From positions 44,399 to 108,398 of the forward strand of contig JANSWZ010000013.1 in assembly GCA_024743215.1 (NCBI GenBank): 64,000 bases of DNA, in the 5' to 3' direction. The position numbers and the translations under genes are program-made. The notes under the pieces were generated by a model. The model ran no database searches and was not told the DNA's origin. It was given only the letters and a program-made list of their open reading frames with translations. Shown here piece by piece: positions 1 to 9,370 of the stretch. Position 1 is the stretch's first letter, and each line of letters opens with the position of its first letter. This DNA is from Alphaproteobacteria bacterium (lineage in GTDB: Bacteria > Pseudomonadota > Alphaproteobacteria > Rhizobiales > GCA-2746425).

Positions 1-1056
1 CCGGAAGCTCCGTTGGTAGCTGGCCTTGTGGATGATCTGGCCGCTGCCGGAATTGCCGCCTTTGGTCCGGGGCGGGAAGCGGCTCAATTGGAAGGCTCCA
101 AACATTTTACCAAAGCCCTGTGTGAAGAAGCCAATATTCCAACGGCTGGCTTCGGGCATTTTTCCAATCTGGAAGACGCCAGAGCCTATGTCGCAGAGAA
201 GGGTGCACCGATTGTCATCAAGGCCGATGGTTTGGCTGCGGGAAAGGGCGTGACCGTTGCTATGACTTCCGACGAGGCTGACGCTGCCCTTCAGGACTGT
301 TTTGATGGACAGTTTGGTGAAGCAGGCGCAAGTGTAGTGATTGAGGAGTTCATGGAAGGCGAAGAAGCCAGCATCTTCATTCTGTGCGATGGTGAGAACA
401 TGTTGCCCATGGCCAGTGCACAGGACCACAAACGTGTTGGCGAGGGTGACACTGGCCCAAATACAGGTGGCATGGGTGCATATTCACCGGCTCCAGTCGT
501 CAGCGACGCCCTTCTGGAACTGACCTTGCAAACCATTGTCGCACCAACGCTGAAAACATTGGCTGCCCGAGGCACGCCCTATCGGGGCGTATTATACGCT
601 GGATTGATGATCAACGAGAATGGTCCAAAACTGATTGAATATAATTGCCGGTTCGGCGATCCTGAATGTCAGGTTCTGATGATGCGGATGCAAAGCGATC
701 TGCTGCCATTGTTGAGCGCAAGCGCCACAGGCAGTCTCAAAGATGCCGCCATTGATTGGCATGATGACCCGGCAATGACGGTCGTCATGGCAGCCAACGG
801 GTATCCCGGTCCCTATGGAAAGGGCAGCATCATCTCAGGCCTTGAGGATTTGAAAGACCAGGCAGATGTGGTGGTGTTTCATGCCGGGACCAAAGAGGTG
901 GATAGCAAGATCCTTGCTGATGGAGGCCGTGTTCTGACTGTTACCGCCCGCGCGGACACAATCAAAGCGGCGCAGCAACTGGCCTATAAGGCGGTTGACA
1001 GAATAGACTGGCCGGAAGGGTTCTGCCGCCGCGATATTGGCTGGCGTGCCTTGTGA
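1..1056 (+). CDS. purD: phosphoribosylamine--glycine ligase, 5'-truncated by window edge
   Basis: GAR synthetase joins glycine to phosphoribosylamine using ATP, the second step of purine synthesis in the cytoplasm. The frame is open from base 1, so the start codon and the first residues lie outside the window. The ATP-grasp signature is clear: the lysine loop [11 protein letters not shown] near residue 70, the substrate loop [10 protein letters not shown] near 150, and the metal-binding CRFGDPECQ near 215. The C-terminal domain is complete to the stop. A patatin-like gene follows after 24 bases on the same strand. Family assignment is secure; only the N-terminus is missing. Confidence 0.97.
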   Translation, partial: PEAPLVAGLVDDLAAAGIAAFGPGREAAQLEGSKHFTKALCEEANIPTAGFGHFSNLEDARAYVAEKGAPIVIKADGLAAGKGVTVAMTSDEADAALQDCFDGQFGEAGASVVIEEFMEGEEASIFILCDGENMLPMASAQDHKRVGEGDTGPNTGGMGAYSPAPVVSDALLELTLQTIVAPTLKTLAARGTPYRGVLYAGLMINENGPKLIEYNCRFGDPECQVLMMRMQSDLLPLLSASATGSLKDAAIDWHDDPAMTVVMAANGYPGPYGKGSIISGLEDLKDQADVVVFHAGTKEVDSKILADGGRVLTVTARADTIKAAQQLAYKAVDRIDWPEGFCRRDIGWRAL

Positions 1057-1080
1057 TGGTGATTGTGAGGCTTTAAAGAC

Positions 1081-1923
1081 ATGCGTCAGACAGTTCCTGT
1101 TTCACTTGCTCTTGGCGGTGGTGGTGCACGTGGATTGGCGCACATTGTCGTTTTGGAGGCCTTGGATGATCTGGGCATACTGCCAAGAGAGATTTCCGGG
1201 ACATCAATCGGGGCCATTATGGGAGCTGGATATGCCAGCGGCCTGAGCGGTAACGAAATTCGCGAAGCCGTGCTGGCTCTGTTTTCAAACCGAGGGAAAA
1301 CCATTCAATTGTTGTGGCAAATGCGCGGCAAACGCGTTCTGCCCAAGATGTCTTTGACGGATGTTGACCCATTGCTGGTTCTGAATACTTTTGTCGGCGA
1401 TCTGATCCCACAGAATTTTGATGCACTGAAGGTTCCATTGACTGTCGTCGCCACAGACTTTTATGGCTGGAGCGAAAGGATTTTTAAAACTGGAGATTTG
1501 CGACAGGCTGTTGCAGCCTCCATTGCCATTCCTGTGCTGTTTTCTCCAGTCAGGGTTGATGGCCGCATTCTGGTTGATGGCGGATTTGTCAATCCTTTGC
1601 CGTTTGATCATCTACTCACAGAGGATTTGTGTATCGCTGTTGACGTAGTCGGCGGCCCAAAAGCACCTTCAGTTGAAGATGCTGGCCAACATCCCCCAAT
1701 GCCAGCATTGAAAGAAGTGATTTTCGGCAGCACGCAGCTTCTGATGCAATCCATCGTTTCGGAAAAACTGAAAAGCCGCAGTCCGACCATTCTGTTTCGA
1801 CCACAGATCGAGGAATTCGGTGTGCTTGATTTTCTGGATGCCAATGAAATCCTGGAAGCCGCGGAGCGCGATCGTGACATCATCAAACGCACCATTGCGG
1901 AAAAGGTTGAAAGTGGTCTCTAA
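1081..1923 (+). CDS. patatin-like phospholipase family protein (RssA-like)
   Basis: This predicted cytoplasmic serine lipid acyl hydrolase has 280 residues. It carries the three patatin hallmarks: the oxyanion loop GGGGARGLAH near residue 11, the nucleophile elbow GTSIG (Ser about residue 42), and the catalytic Asp in DGGFVNP near residue 165. There is no signal peptide or membrane helix. It starts 24 bases after purD and its stop overlaps the convergent tadA stop by 4 bases. Bacterial RssA/YchK-type members of this length are common, but their physiological substrates are mostly unknown, so the specific activity is inference. Confidence 0.85.
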   Translation: MRQTVPVSLALGGGGARGLAHIVVLEALDDLGILPREISGTSIGAIMGAGYASGLSGNEIREAVLALFSNRGKTIQLLWQMRGKRVLPKMSLTDVDPLLVLNTFVGDLIPQNFDALKVPLTVVATDFYGWSERIFKTGDLRQAVAASIAIPVLFSPVRVDGRILVDGGFVNPLPFDHLLTEDLCIAVDVVGGPKAPSVEDAGQHPPMPALKEVIFGSTQLLMQSIVSEKLKSRSPTILFRPQIEEFGVLDFLDANEILEAAERDRDIIKRTIAEKVESGL

Positions 1924-2378
1924 CGCTTTTGGCTGAAGAAGGTCTTCAACAGACCAGCAGCTTTGGCCGCGCCAATACCGCCATAAATCTCTGGCGCATG
2001 GTGGCAGGTCGGATGTGAAAAGTAGCGAATTCCGCTTTCCGCACCGCCGGATTTTTCATCCTGTGCGCCATAGTAAAGCCGCCCGATGCGGGCAAATGAA
2101 ATGGCAGCAGCGCACATGGGGCAGGGCTCCAGCGTGACATAGAGATCGCAGCCGATCAGTCGTTGGCTGCCAAGTTCCGCGCCTCCAGCCCGAATGGTCA
2201 GCAATTCAGCGTGGGCGGTCGGGTCATTCAGTTCCAATGTGCGGTTTCCAGCGCGGGCGATAATCTGATTATCCTTGACAAGAACCGCGCCGACCGGCAC
2301 TTCCCCGCGATCAGCAGCGCTCTGTGCTTCCTCGAAAGCCAAATCCATGTAACTGTTGAACATCTTCGTTCTCATCAT
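1920..2378 (-). CDS. tadA: tRNA-specific adenosine deaminase
   Basis: TadA converts A34 to inosine in tRNA-Arg(ACG), an essential wobble modification. The zinc-deaminase signature is complete: HAE (His56, Glu58 counting from the first Met) and PCPMC (Cys86, Cys89). The region after it, ISFARIGRLYYGAQDEKSGG, is typical of TadA rather than cytidine or guanine deaminases. At 152 residues the length is normal. Two further Met codons at residues 2 and 6 are possible starts. It is divergent from the RluB-type gene with only 16 bases between starts, so the two promoters must overlap each other's coding sequence. Confidence 0.94.
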   Translation of the reverse strand: MMRTKMFNSYMDLAFEEAQSAADRGEVPVGAVLVKDNQIIARAGNRTLELNDPTAHAELLTIRAGGAELGSQRLIGCDLYVTLEPCPMCAAAISFARIGRLYYGAQDEKSGGAESGIRYFSHPTCHHAPEIYGGIGAAKAAGLLKTFFSQKR

Positions 2379-2394
2379 TTAACACCGGACACTT

Positions 2395-3426
2395 ATGACA
2401 TCTGATCAGGAAAAAGGCGACCGCATTGCAAAGGTCATGGCGCGCGCAGGATTGTGCTCCCGCCGGGATGCCGAGCGCTGGATCGCCGATGGACGTGTTT
2501 CGGTAAATGGCACCAAGCTGACCAGCCCGGCGGTGGTGGTCGGGTCAAAGGACAACATTCTGGTCGATGACACACCGCTGCCAATGAAAGATCGCACCCG
2601 GCTTTGGCTGTACCACAAGCCGAAGGGCCTTGTGAGTTCAAACAAGGATTCAGAAGGCCGTCCTACCGTTTTTGCAAACCTGCCGAAGGGAATGCCAAGG
2701 GTCATCAGCATCGGACGCCTTGATATCAACACCGAAGGCCTGCTGTTGCTGACCAATGATGGTGCATTGGCACGCCATCTGGAATTGCCCAGCACCGGAT
2801 GGCTGCGGCGCTATCGCGTGCGTGCCTTTGGCAGAATTACGCAGGCTGAATTGGACAAGTTGGCAGACGGGATTGCTATTGAAGGTATTCTCTATGGGGG
2901 CATAGAAGCCCAACTGGAGCGAGAGCAGGGGTCGAATATTTGGCTGACTCTGGGCCTGCGCGAGGGTAAGAACCGGGAAGTCAAAAAGATACTCGAGCAT
3001 CTTGGCCTTGTGGTGAACCGCCTTATCAGAATTTCATATGGTCCTTTTCAATTGGGTGATCTGGACACGGGTGTGACACGGGAAATCAAAAGCCGCATGT
3101 TGCGTGACCAGTTAAGCGAAGGATTGGTTGCAGAGTTGGGATTGAGCTTTCACGGGCCCGACAATGTGGAAGAAGACGTAAGTTCTGCTCCGAAACGCGC
3201 AAGACCAAATGCGGCAAAACCTGATCAAAGGTCCGGTGCCAATGCTCGAACCGAGCAGAAAAGAAAACCCAAGAAGCGCGATCGAAAAGCCGAGGCGCTG
3301 GAGCATATGAGCACCTCCAAGCCTCCCAGATCTGCTGGCAAAAAGTCCGGACCGGCAAAATCATCCCAAAACAGGCGTCCTGGTGGCAAACCTGCAGGGG
3401 GGCCTCGTGCGGATCGTCGCCGGTAA
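2395..3426 (+). CDS. rluB: RluB-family 23S rRNA pseudouridine synthase with basic tail
   Basis: The enzyme isomerises uridine to pseudouridine in 23S rRNA. An S4 RNA-binding domain occupies about residues 9-60 (RIAKVMARAGLCSRRDAERW). The RsuA/RluB/E/F catalytic motif GRLDINTEGLLLLTNDG follows, with catalytic Asp110. After about residue 245 comes a roughly 95-residue tail rich in Lys, Arg, Ala, Pro and Ser, ending PRADRRR. Such low-complexity basic tails are frequent in alphaproteobacterial RluB. The coding end overlaps the likely rsmD start by 20 bases, which suggests coupled translation of two rRNA modification enzymes. RluB versus RluE/RsuA specificity is inferred from length and tail. Confidence 0.87.
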   Translation: MTSDQEKGDRIAKVMARAGLCSRRDAERWIADGRVSVNGTKLTSPAVVVGSKDNILVDDTPLPMKDRTRLWLYHKPKGLVSSNKDSEGRPTVFANLPKGMPRVISIGRLDINTEGLLLLTNDGALARHLELPSTGWLRRYRVRAFGRITQAELDKLADGIAIEGILYGGIEAQLEREQGSNIWLTLGLREGKNREVKKILEHLGLVVNRLIRISYGPFQLGDLDTGVTREIKSRMLRDQLSEGLVAELGLSFHGPDNVEEDVSSAPKRARPNAAKPDQRSGANARTEQKRKPKKRDRKAEALEHMSTSKPPRSAGKKSGPAKSSQNRRPGGKPAGGPRADRRR

Positions 3427-3976
3427 GTTCAAGGGACGGCGTCTGACTGAGCCAAAATCCGATGCCATTCGCCCTACCAGCGATCGGGCGCGGGAGACCA
3501 TGTTCAACATTCTCCAGCATGGCTGCAATGTGTCGTTTGAGGGGGCTCGTATTCTGGATCTGTTTGCCGGAACCGGCGCGCTTGGTCTTGAAGCCCTGTC
3601 ACGCGGCGCTGCGTTCTGCCTGTTCGTTGAAGATGCGGCAGAAGCACGCGCGCTGATCCGCACCAATGTCGAGACATTTGGGCAAATGGGTCACACCAAG
3701 ATATACCGGCGCAATGCGACCAGTCTTGGGGCATCTGAGGGACTTGGTACATTTGATCTGGCCTTGCTGGACCCGCCCTATGACAAGGGATTGGGAGAAG
3801 CTGCCCTGCAAGCATTGGCACAAGGGGGTTGGCTCCGCGCCGATGCAATTGTGGTTCTTGAGGAGCGCCGGGGCAATACGATAGCCACCCCGGCGGAATT
3901 TGAAACACTTGACCAGCGTGAGCTTGCTGACACTCAAATGCTGTTTTTGCAGCATACCGGATCTAACGCCGGGTAA
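3407..3976 (+). CDS. rsmD: 16S rRNA (guanine(966)-N(2))-methyltransferase
   Basis: RsmD methylates G966 of 16S rRNA using SAM. The 189-residue product begins RIVAGKFKGRRL, matching the usual RsmD N-terminus. It has the SAM-binding motif LDLFAGTGALGLEALSRGA and the catalytic-site DPPY motif (LLDPPYDKG). I chose the GTG at 3407 because a G-rich ribosome binding site (aggggggc) sits directly before it and the family starts here; an in-frame GTG at 3383 is possible. The start lies inside the end of the RluB-type gene in another frame. Confidence 0.93.
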   Translation: MRIVAGKFKGRRLTEPKSDAIRPTSDRARETMFNILQHGCNVSFEGARILDLFAGTGALGLEALSRGAAFCLFVEDAAEARALIRTNVETFGQMGHTKIYRRNATSLGASEGLGTFDLALLDPPYDKGLGEAALQALAQGGWLRADAIVVLEERRGNTIATPAEFETLDQRELADTQMLFLQHTGSNAG

Positions 3977-3979
3977 TTT

Positions 3980-4615
3980 TTAATGCCGTGCGATGATTTC
4001 CGAAGCCGGTGAGAACATCACAACATTGGATCCCTGTATGCCGGTTTGACGCTTGGCCTGAAAACGCGTGCGGCGTTTTGATAGCGGATTCCCGAAGCGG
4101 CGCGGCAATGGGTCGGATTTTGAAACATCCAGGGCACCCGGAGGAACGACAATGTTTCCTTCAAGGTCTATCAACCTCAAAGGCAGGTTCAGCATCTGGC
4201 TCCATGCTGCCCAGTCGACCGCAAGGTGTTCCGGGCATTCGGCCTCTGCCAGAACTATATTCAGATCTGCATCATTATGAACCAGTTCCAGCCGCGCAAA
4301 TATGCGATGGTCGCCCTCATAGGAGGATAGAATCCGGACAGCCACCATTTCATAATTTTTGATGTTGGCTTTCACGTTAAGTTCCAGGCCGCAACTCAGA
4401 CGGTGACGAATAATAACCCGCTCAGCATCCAGATGAACCAGGCCCAGCGCATCCGTAGGGCCACTATAGGGAACATTCGTTGGATCAATCCGGTTATGTA
4501 AGGTGTAGAGCGGCTTTTGTTTGGGGCAGTTCGGCTCTTGATGACCTTCACAAATGTTGTCATTTGCGTAAGCCGTGTCCGCTGCAACGATGCCAATGAA
4601 ATTTCTTACGTTCAC
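3980..4615 (-). CDS. DUF6101-like conserved protein
   Basis: This 211-residue protein has no signal peptide and no membrane helices. The central region ALGLVHLDAERVIIRHRLSC, the following beta-rich stretch, the basic segment RRFGNPLSKRRTRFQ and the C-terminal EIIARH resemble the Hyphomicrobiales family I know as DUF6101. Its function is unknown. It is convergent with rsmD (3 bases between stops) and faces the pmbA cluster across a roughly 300-base gap. I am fairly confident it is a real gene because its codon use and length look normal, but less sure of the family name. Confidence 0.6.
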   Translation of the reverse strand: MNVRNFIGIVAADTAYANDNICEGHQEPNCPKQKPLYTLHNRIDPTNVPYSGPTDALGLVHLDAERVIIRHRLSCGLELNVKANIKNYEMVAVRILSSYEGDHRIFARLELVHNDADLNIVLAEAECPEHLAVDWAAWSQMLNLPLRLIDLEGNIVVPPGALDVSKSDPLPRRFGNPLSKRRTRFQAKRQTGIQGSNVVMFSPASEIIARH

Positions 4616-4913
4616 AGTTGACCCTCAAGTGAGTTTGTGATGATTTTTGTGAGGGGAGAATTGCGCCAAATCCGTTCAGGTGTTCCTAAGTTTTCTGGTT
4701 AAAAAATTGTTGTTTTACAGTAGGTTACTTGATGGTGTATGAAGTCGGTAAAAATGTATGTGTTTTGGTTCCATGTCCTAAATGCTGGACGGCATCAGGA
4801 CGCGGTCTTGCAGACGCTGAACTGAGCCCCTAAACACAAGCTATAGAGTCCCTGACGACAAACCGGGGCACACGCCCTCTTAGCCAACACAGCCAGAGAA
4901 CTGCTTTTTGCCC
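4616..4913. other. intergenic region between divergent DUF6101-like gene and pmbA
   Basis: About 300 bases without a convincing gene. The half next to the DUF6101-like gene is AT-rich and probably holds its promoter. The half next to pmbA must hold the promoter for the long pmbA-lpxK run. I see no strong palindrome, riboswitch-like fold or terminator, and cannot place -35/-10 boxes with confidence. Confidence 0.5.
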
Positions 4914-6278
4914 ATGAGCGAAACCGAAACGGCCGGACCGGACCTTCAGCAACTGACCGATGATGCAAATATGCTCATCAAAAAAGCGTTGTCAGCAGGT
5001 GCGGATGCTGCAGATATTGTAATTTCCAAATCCGGTTCGCTGAGCGTTTCTGCACGTCTCGGCAAAGTGGAAAACACGGATCAGTCAGAAAATGACGGTC
5101 TTTCTCTGCGGGTTTTTTGTGGAAAACGTGTTGCCTCTGTGGCGGCCAAAGCCGGTCTTATTCGGCAAGAAGGTGATGCCCTGATTGAGCGCGCGCTTGC
5201 TATGGCTGGCTCAGCGCCGGAAGACCCCCATGCGCAATTGATGGATGCAGACCAAATCGCCAGTTCCTGGCAGGATCTTGATATGTACGATCATGAGACT
5301 GTGTCAGCCGACGAACTGGCCGAAGCGGCTCTGGCACTGGAGCAGATTGCCCTGGATGTGGATGGCATTGCCAATTCCATTGGCGCGTCAGCAGCCTGCG
5401 GCCTTGGTGGTATGGTGTTGGCCACCTCCAACGGTTTTTCAGGGGCCTATCTGGGAACACGTCATTCTCGCTCAGTGTCTGTTGTCGCTGGAACAGGCAC
5501 AGCCATGGAACGCGATTATGATTATGACAGTCGCACCCATTTGGCGGATATGCGCACGCTGGAAGATATCGGTCAGACCGCAGCAAAGCACACACTGGAA
5601 CGGCTGAATCCCAGGAAAGTTGAAACCCAGACGGTTCCGGTTCTGTTTGATAAGCGCGTTTCTGCGAGCTTTCTGGGGCATTTCTCCGGTGCCATCAACG
5701 GAGCTGGAATTGCACGTGGTTCCAGCTTCCTGAAAGACCGGCTTGGTGAGCAGATATTTCGGTCGGAAGTGACCATTCGTGATAACCCTCTTCTTTCCAG
5801 ACGGGCAGGATCAAGGCCATTTGACGCAGACGGCCTGTCGCAAGGTCAATTGGATCTGGTGGAAGAAGGCATATTGAAAACCTGGCTTCTGGATGGCTAT
5901 AGCGCACGGGAACTGGATTTGTCGTCCAATGGACGTGCGTCCTTCGCCGGCAGCGGCACTCGGCCATCAGCGACAAATTTGTGGATGGAACCAGGCGGGG
6001 ATGCACCCGAAGACATGATCAAATCCATGGAAAAAGGGATGATTGTGACGGATTTCATCGGCCATGGCGCAAATCTCGTCACGGGTGATTACAGCCGTGG
6101 CGTATCCGGTTTTTGGGTGGAGAATGGAGAAATTGCATTTCCGGTAAGCGAATTGACCCTGGCAGGTTCCCTGCCGTCGATTTTTGCAGAACTGGTGCCT
6201 GCCGCCGATCTGGAAATCCGGGGCGCAACAAATGCGCCATCCCTCTATGTAGAAGGTTTGACCCTTGCTGGACGCTAA
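4914..6278 (+). CDS. pmbA: TldD/PmbA family protein, PmbA (TldE) type
   Basis: PmbA (TldE) is one half of the TldD/TldE metalloprotease heterodimer that degrades unfolded or leader peptides, for example in microcin maturation. The protein has 454 residues, the usual length. The conserved C-terminal region GHGANLVTGDYSRGVSGFWVENGEI is diagnostic. The TldD zinc motif HExxxH is absent, as expected for the PmbA subunit. The ATG at 4914 is preferred to an in-frame TTG at 4908. It heads a plus-strand run; its end overlaps the next gene's TTG start by 14 bases. No tldD partner is in the window. Confidence 0.92.
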   Translation: MSETETAGPDLQQLTDDANMLIKKALSAGADAADIVISKSGSLSVSARLGKVENTDQSENDGLSLRVFCGKRVASVAAKAGLIRQEGDALIERALAMAGSAPEDPHAQLMDADQIASSWQDLDMYDHETVSADELAEAALALEQIALDVDGIANSIGASAACGLGGMVLATSNGFSGAYLGTRHSRSVSVVAGTGTAMERDYDYDSRTHLADMRTLEDIGQTAAKHTLERLNPRKVETQTVPVLFDKRVSASFLGHFSGAINGAGIARGSSFLKDRLGEQIFRSEVTIRDNPLLSRRAGSRPFDADGLSQGQLDLVEEGILKTWLLDGYSARELDLSSNGRASFAGSGTRPSATNLWMEPGGDAPEDMIKSMEKGMIVTDFIGHGANLVTGDYSRGVSGFWVENGEIAFPVSELTLAGSLPSIFAELVPAADLEIRGATNAPSLYVEGLTLAGR

Positions 6279-7104
6279 GCCCCAAACGCATTATCGGCAG
6301 GATCACGATTTGCTGGAAGCGACAGCCAGAACGGCTGGCGCGGTGGCCATGCGGTATTTCGGCAAAGATCCACAGGTCTGGATGAAAGAAGGGGACTCTC
6401 CGGTCACGGAAGCAGATCTTGCCGTGAACAAACACCTTCTTGAATTGCTCACAAGCGCCCGCCCGAGCTATGGCTGGCTTTCGGAAGAAAGCGAGGACAA
6501 TGAAGGGCGTCTGGCGACTGACCGCCTGTTTGTCGTTGATCCCATTGATGGAACGAGAGGCTTTATGGACGGGTCCGAGGACTGGACCATCAGTGTGGCT
6601 GTTGTGGAGCGCATGAGTGGAGCAAGTACAGAAGCTGCTGGTCAATCCCGCTGGCGACCGACCAGTGCAGCGCTTTACAATCCCTGCCGGGATGAGATGT
6701 ATGTTGCAGAGCAGGGCGGCGGCGCATTTCTGAATGGTAAAAAAATGTCGGCGTCGAAAGAAGGCATCCTGGCCGGATCGCAAATATCTGTATCGAACCC
6801 GATGTACCGCGCTCTTGATCTTGAAGCTCTGGGATCGGCAAAGACCCGTTACATCCCGTCATTGGCCTATCGACTGGCGCTTGTCGCTTCCGGTGCAATT
6901 TCCGCAGCGATAGCTAGACCAAATGCCCATGACTGGGACCTTGCCGCTGCCGACCTTCTGGTGCATGAAGCGGGCGGATTGCTTTGGGGCGAAACCGGAG
7001 GCCCGATCAGCTACAATTCACCTGTACCCAGACATGGGGTTCTGTTCGCGTCTGGTGAGTTGCTTGGCAAGCCATTATTGGATCTGGTCCGCAACTGGCG
7101 ATAA
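6265..7104 (+). CDS. inositol monophosphatase family protein, CysQ-like
   Basis: A Mg-dependent, Li-sensitive phosphatase of the FIG superfamily, probably a 3'(2'),5'-bisphosphate nucleotidase that recycles PAP. Metal-binding motifs are complete: SEES near residue 73, DPIDGTRGF near 92, and HDWDLAAADLLVHEAGG near 220. The 279-residue length fits CysQ. The likely start is TTG at 6265, inside the pmbA end, since no ATG lies near the expected N-terminus; this suggests translational coupling. The position between pmbA and DUF4170 is a recurrent Hyphomicrobiales arrangement. Substrate is inferred from the family, so I leave out a symbol. Confidence 0.87.
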   Translation: MLDAKPQTHYRQDHDLLEATARTAGAVAMRYFGKDPQVWMKEGDSPVTEADLAVNKHLLELLTSARPSYGWLSEESEDNEGRLATDRLFVVDPIDGTRGFMDGSEDWTISVAVVERMSGASTEAAGQSRWRPTSAALYNPCRDEMYVAEQGGGAFLNGKKMSASKEGILAGSQISVSNPMYRALDLEALGSAKTRYIPSLAYRLALVASGAISAAIARPNAHDWDLAAADLLVHEAGGLLWGETGGPISYNSPVPRHGVLFASGELLGKPLLDLVRNWR

Positions 7105-7158
7105 TCGCGGGGCCCGGATCAAGCGCCTGAACTGTAAGTCGTAAAGGATTTAAAGAAC

Positions 7159-7389
7159 ATGAGTGACCAAGACGAACAATTATTGCACCTTGTTTTTGGT
7201 GGTGAGCTTGAAGACATCAGTGATGTTGAGTTCAAGGATCTTGAAAAACTGGACGTTGTCGGCATCTTTCCGAACTACGCGACGGCCTATAATGCCTGGA
7301 AGACCAAGGCTCAAATGACCGTAGACAATGCACAGATGCGCTATTTTATTGTACACTTGCATCGTCTGATGGATCCGGATGCCGCCTAA
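7159..7389 (+). CDS. DUF4170 domain-containing protein
   Basis: A 76-residue, acidic, soluble protein with no signal peptide. The pattern LVFGGELEDISDVEFKDL, then VVGIFPNYATAYNAWK and the end RYFIVHLHRL matches the alphaproteobacterial DUF4170 family. Function is unknown. It lies in the run leading to lipid A/Kdo genes and its end overlaps the ABC exporter start by 11 bases. Conservation of that position suggests a link to the exporter or the envelope, but that is inference from context only. Confidence 0.88.
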   Translation: MSDQDEQLLHLVFGGELEDISDVEFKDLEKLDVVGIFPNYATAYNAWKTKAQMTVDNAQMRYFIVHLHRLMDPDAA

Positions 7390-9367
7390 AGGGCAATTGG
7401 TTCCTGGGCGGAAAACAGGTGTAGATTTGGCCAAATCAAAAGACAAAATGGCAAAAACCGATGGTGAGGCCGAGGTTAATTTGCTGGCGCCAGCCCGTTT
7501 TTCCCGAGGTGCGGATGCGCTTGATGCTGTTGAGTTCACTGCAAAAGAGCTGATACACCGCATTTCAAAGGTGTATTTGAAGCCGCTCTGGAAATACCTC
7601 GCAATTGCGTTGATTGCCATGGTGTTCATGGCCGCAACCACAGGTGCCCTGCCATTCATGATGCAGCAGGTCATCGACAAGGTGTTTGTTGCAAAAGATC
7701 AGGGTCTCCTGTTCATTCTACCGATTGTGGTAATGGGCATAATGATCCTGCGTGCTGGCGGCGAATATGTCAGTCGCATCTCTATGGCAAAGATTTCAAA
7801 TGAGGTGGTGGGCGCTCTGCGCATGGATATGTTCCAGAGCCTTACACGTGCAGATATTGGCTATCTGGAGGCCATGCATAGCGGACGTTTCGTCTCCGCC
7901 TTCATGACAGATGTTGGCATGGTCAATCAAGCCGCGGCTGGCACACTGACTTCATTGGTCAAGAATGGATTGACGGCCATATTTCTGGTTGGTGCAATGT
8001 TCGTCATGGACTGGTTCCTGGCACTTCTGGTGATGGTCGGTGCACCCTTTGCGATTTACTTCATGGGACGGCAACGCGTGAAAATTCGCAAGTCAACACG
8101 CGGAATGCTGCGTGAAACCGGTGATTTGTCGTCTATTATCGGGCAGATGTTGCGCGGGGTTCGCATCATCAAGGCCTATGGCCAGGAAGACCTTGAAGAA
8201 GCCCGCTTTTCTCACTCCATTCGGCGCATCATCACTCATCTGATGCACAAGGCGCGGGCGCAATCTGCCATGGGCCCAGTAACGGAAGCCTTGACCGGCG
8301 TTGGTTTTGCCGCTGCAATCCTGTATGGCGGTTGGAAGGGTATCAACGGCAATTTGAGCCTTGGCAGCTTTTCCGGTTTCATGACGGCCGCCATGTTGGC
8401 CTATCAACCCTTGAAAGCATTGGCGGCGTTGCAGGGCCAGTTGACGCAGGGGACAGAGGCCGCCAAGCGGATTTTTACGCTGATCGATCACGCTCCGAAG
8501 ATCAATGATGACAAGAGCGCCGGTTCCTTGGCTGTTAACAAAGGTGAGATCACCTTTGACGGTGTGAGCTACGCCTATGATGAAGAAAATCTTGTGCTTC
8601 AGGATTTTTCACTGACCATTCCGGCAGGAAAAAAAGTTGCTCTTGTTGGTCCCAGCGGGTCCGGCAAGACGACTTTGATGAACCTGACAATGCGCTTTTT
8701 TGACCCTACCAAGGGGCGGGTTCTGGTCGACGGACAGGATATTTCGACGAAAACCATTGCAAGCGTTCGGGCCGCGACCGCGCTTTTGACCCAGGATCCG
8801 ATCCTGTTCGACGATACAGTTCGGGCCAACATCGAATATGGCATGTCGGATGTCACGGAAGAGCAGCTTCATGGCGCGGCAAAAGCGGCTGCCGCTCATG
8901 AATTTATCGAGGAATTGCCCGAAGGCTACGATACAAATGTTGGAGAGGCAGGCTCGCTGCTATCTGGTGGTCAACGTCAGCGGATTGCCATTGCAAGGGC
9001 TTTGTTGAAATCAGCACCAATATTGTTGTTGGATGAGCCAACCAGTGCCCTTGATCCGGGCAGCGAGGCCAAGATTCAAAAGGCATTGGAAACTCTCTTC
9101 GTTGGCCGGACTGTGTTGATGATTGCTCACAGACTGACCACTGTCCGAGATGCAGACCTGATTTGTGTCTTGGACAAGGGGCGTCTCGTTGAAAGCGGTA
9201 CTCATGAGGAATTGATTGGCAGAGATGGGCTCTATTCTGCCTTTTGCAAAAGTCAGTTTGATGATGGCTCGGCCGAAGAATCCGGTGATCAGGTATCGGT
9301 AAAAGCAGCGATTGATACGTCTGACGCCGCGGAAACCGTCAGCCAAAAAGAACAGATTGTCTCCTGA
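7379..9367 (+). CDS. ABC exporter, fused permease/ATPase, MsbA-like
   Basis: A half-transporter of 662 residues: an N-terminal type 1 exporter membrane domain (about residues 60-350, six predicted helices) and a C-terminal nucleotide-binding domain. Walker A is GPSGSGKTT, the Q-loop is LLTQDPILFDD, the signature LSGGQRQRIAIARAL, Walker B ILLLDEPTSALD, and the H-loop is IAHRL. It probably homodimerises in the inner membrane. Location before DUF374, waaA and lpxK suggests lipid A-core flipping as for MsbA, but multidrug or glucan export cannot be excluded. The ATG at 7379 overlaps DUF4170; the first 45 residues are hydrophilic and a later start is possible. Confidence 0.87.
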   Translation: MPPKGQLVPGRKTGVDLAKSKDKMAKTDGEAEVNLLAPARFSRGADALDAVEFTAKELIHRISKVYLKPLWKYLAIALIAMVFMAATTGALPFMMQQVIDKVFVAKDQGLLFILPIVVMGIMILRAGGEYVSRISMAKISNEVVGALRMDMFQSLTRADIGYLEAMHSGRFVSAFMTDVGMVNQAAAGTLTSLVKNGLTAIFLVGAMFVMDWFLALLVMVGAPFAIYFMGRQRVKIRKSTRGMLRETGDLSSIIGQMLRGVRIIKAYGQEDLEEARFSHSIRRIITHLMHKARAQSAMGPVTEALTGVGFAAAILYGGWKGINGNLSLGSFSGFMTAAMLAYQPLKALAALQGQLTQGTEAAKRIFTLIDHAPKINDDKSAGSLAVNKGEITFDGVSYAYDEENLVLQDFSLTIPAGKKVALVGPSGSGKTTLMNLTMRFFDPTKGRVLVDGQDISTKTIASVRAATALLTQDPILFDDTVRANIEYGMSDVTEEQLHGAAKAAAAHEFIEELPEGYDTNVGEAGSLLSGGQRQRIAIARALLKSAPILLLDEPTSALDPGSEAKIQKALETLFVGRTVLMIAHRLTTVRDADLICVLDKGRLVESGTHEELIGRDGLYSAFCKSQFDDGSAEESGDQVSVKAAIDTSDAAETVSQKEQIVS

Positions 9368-9370
9368 GCA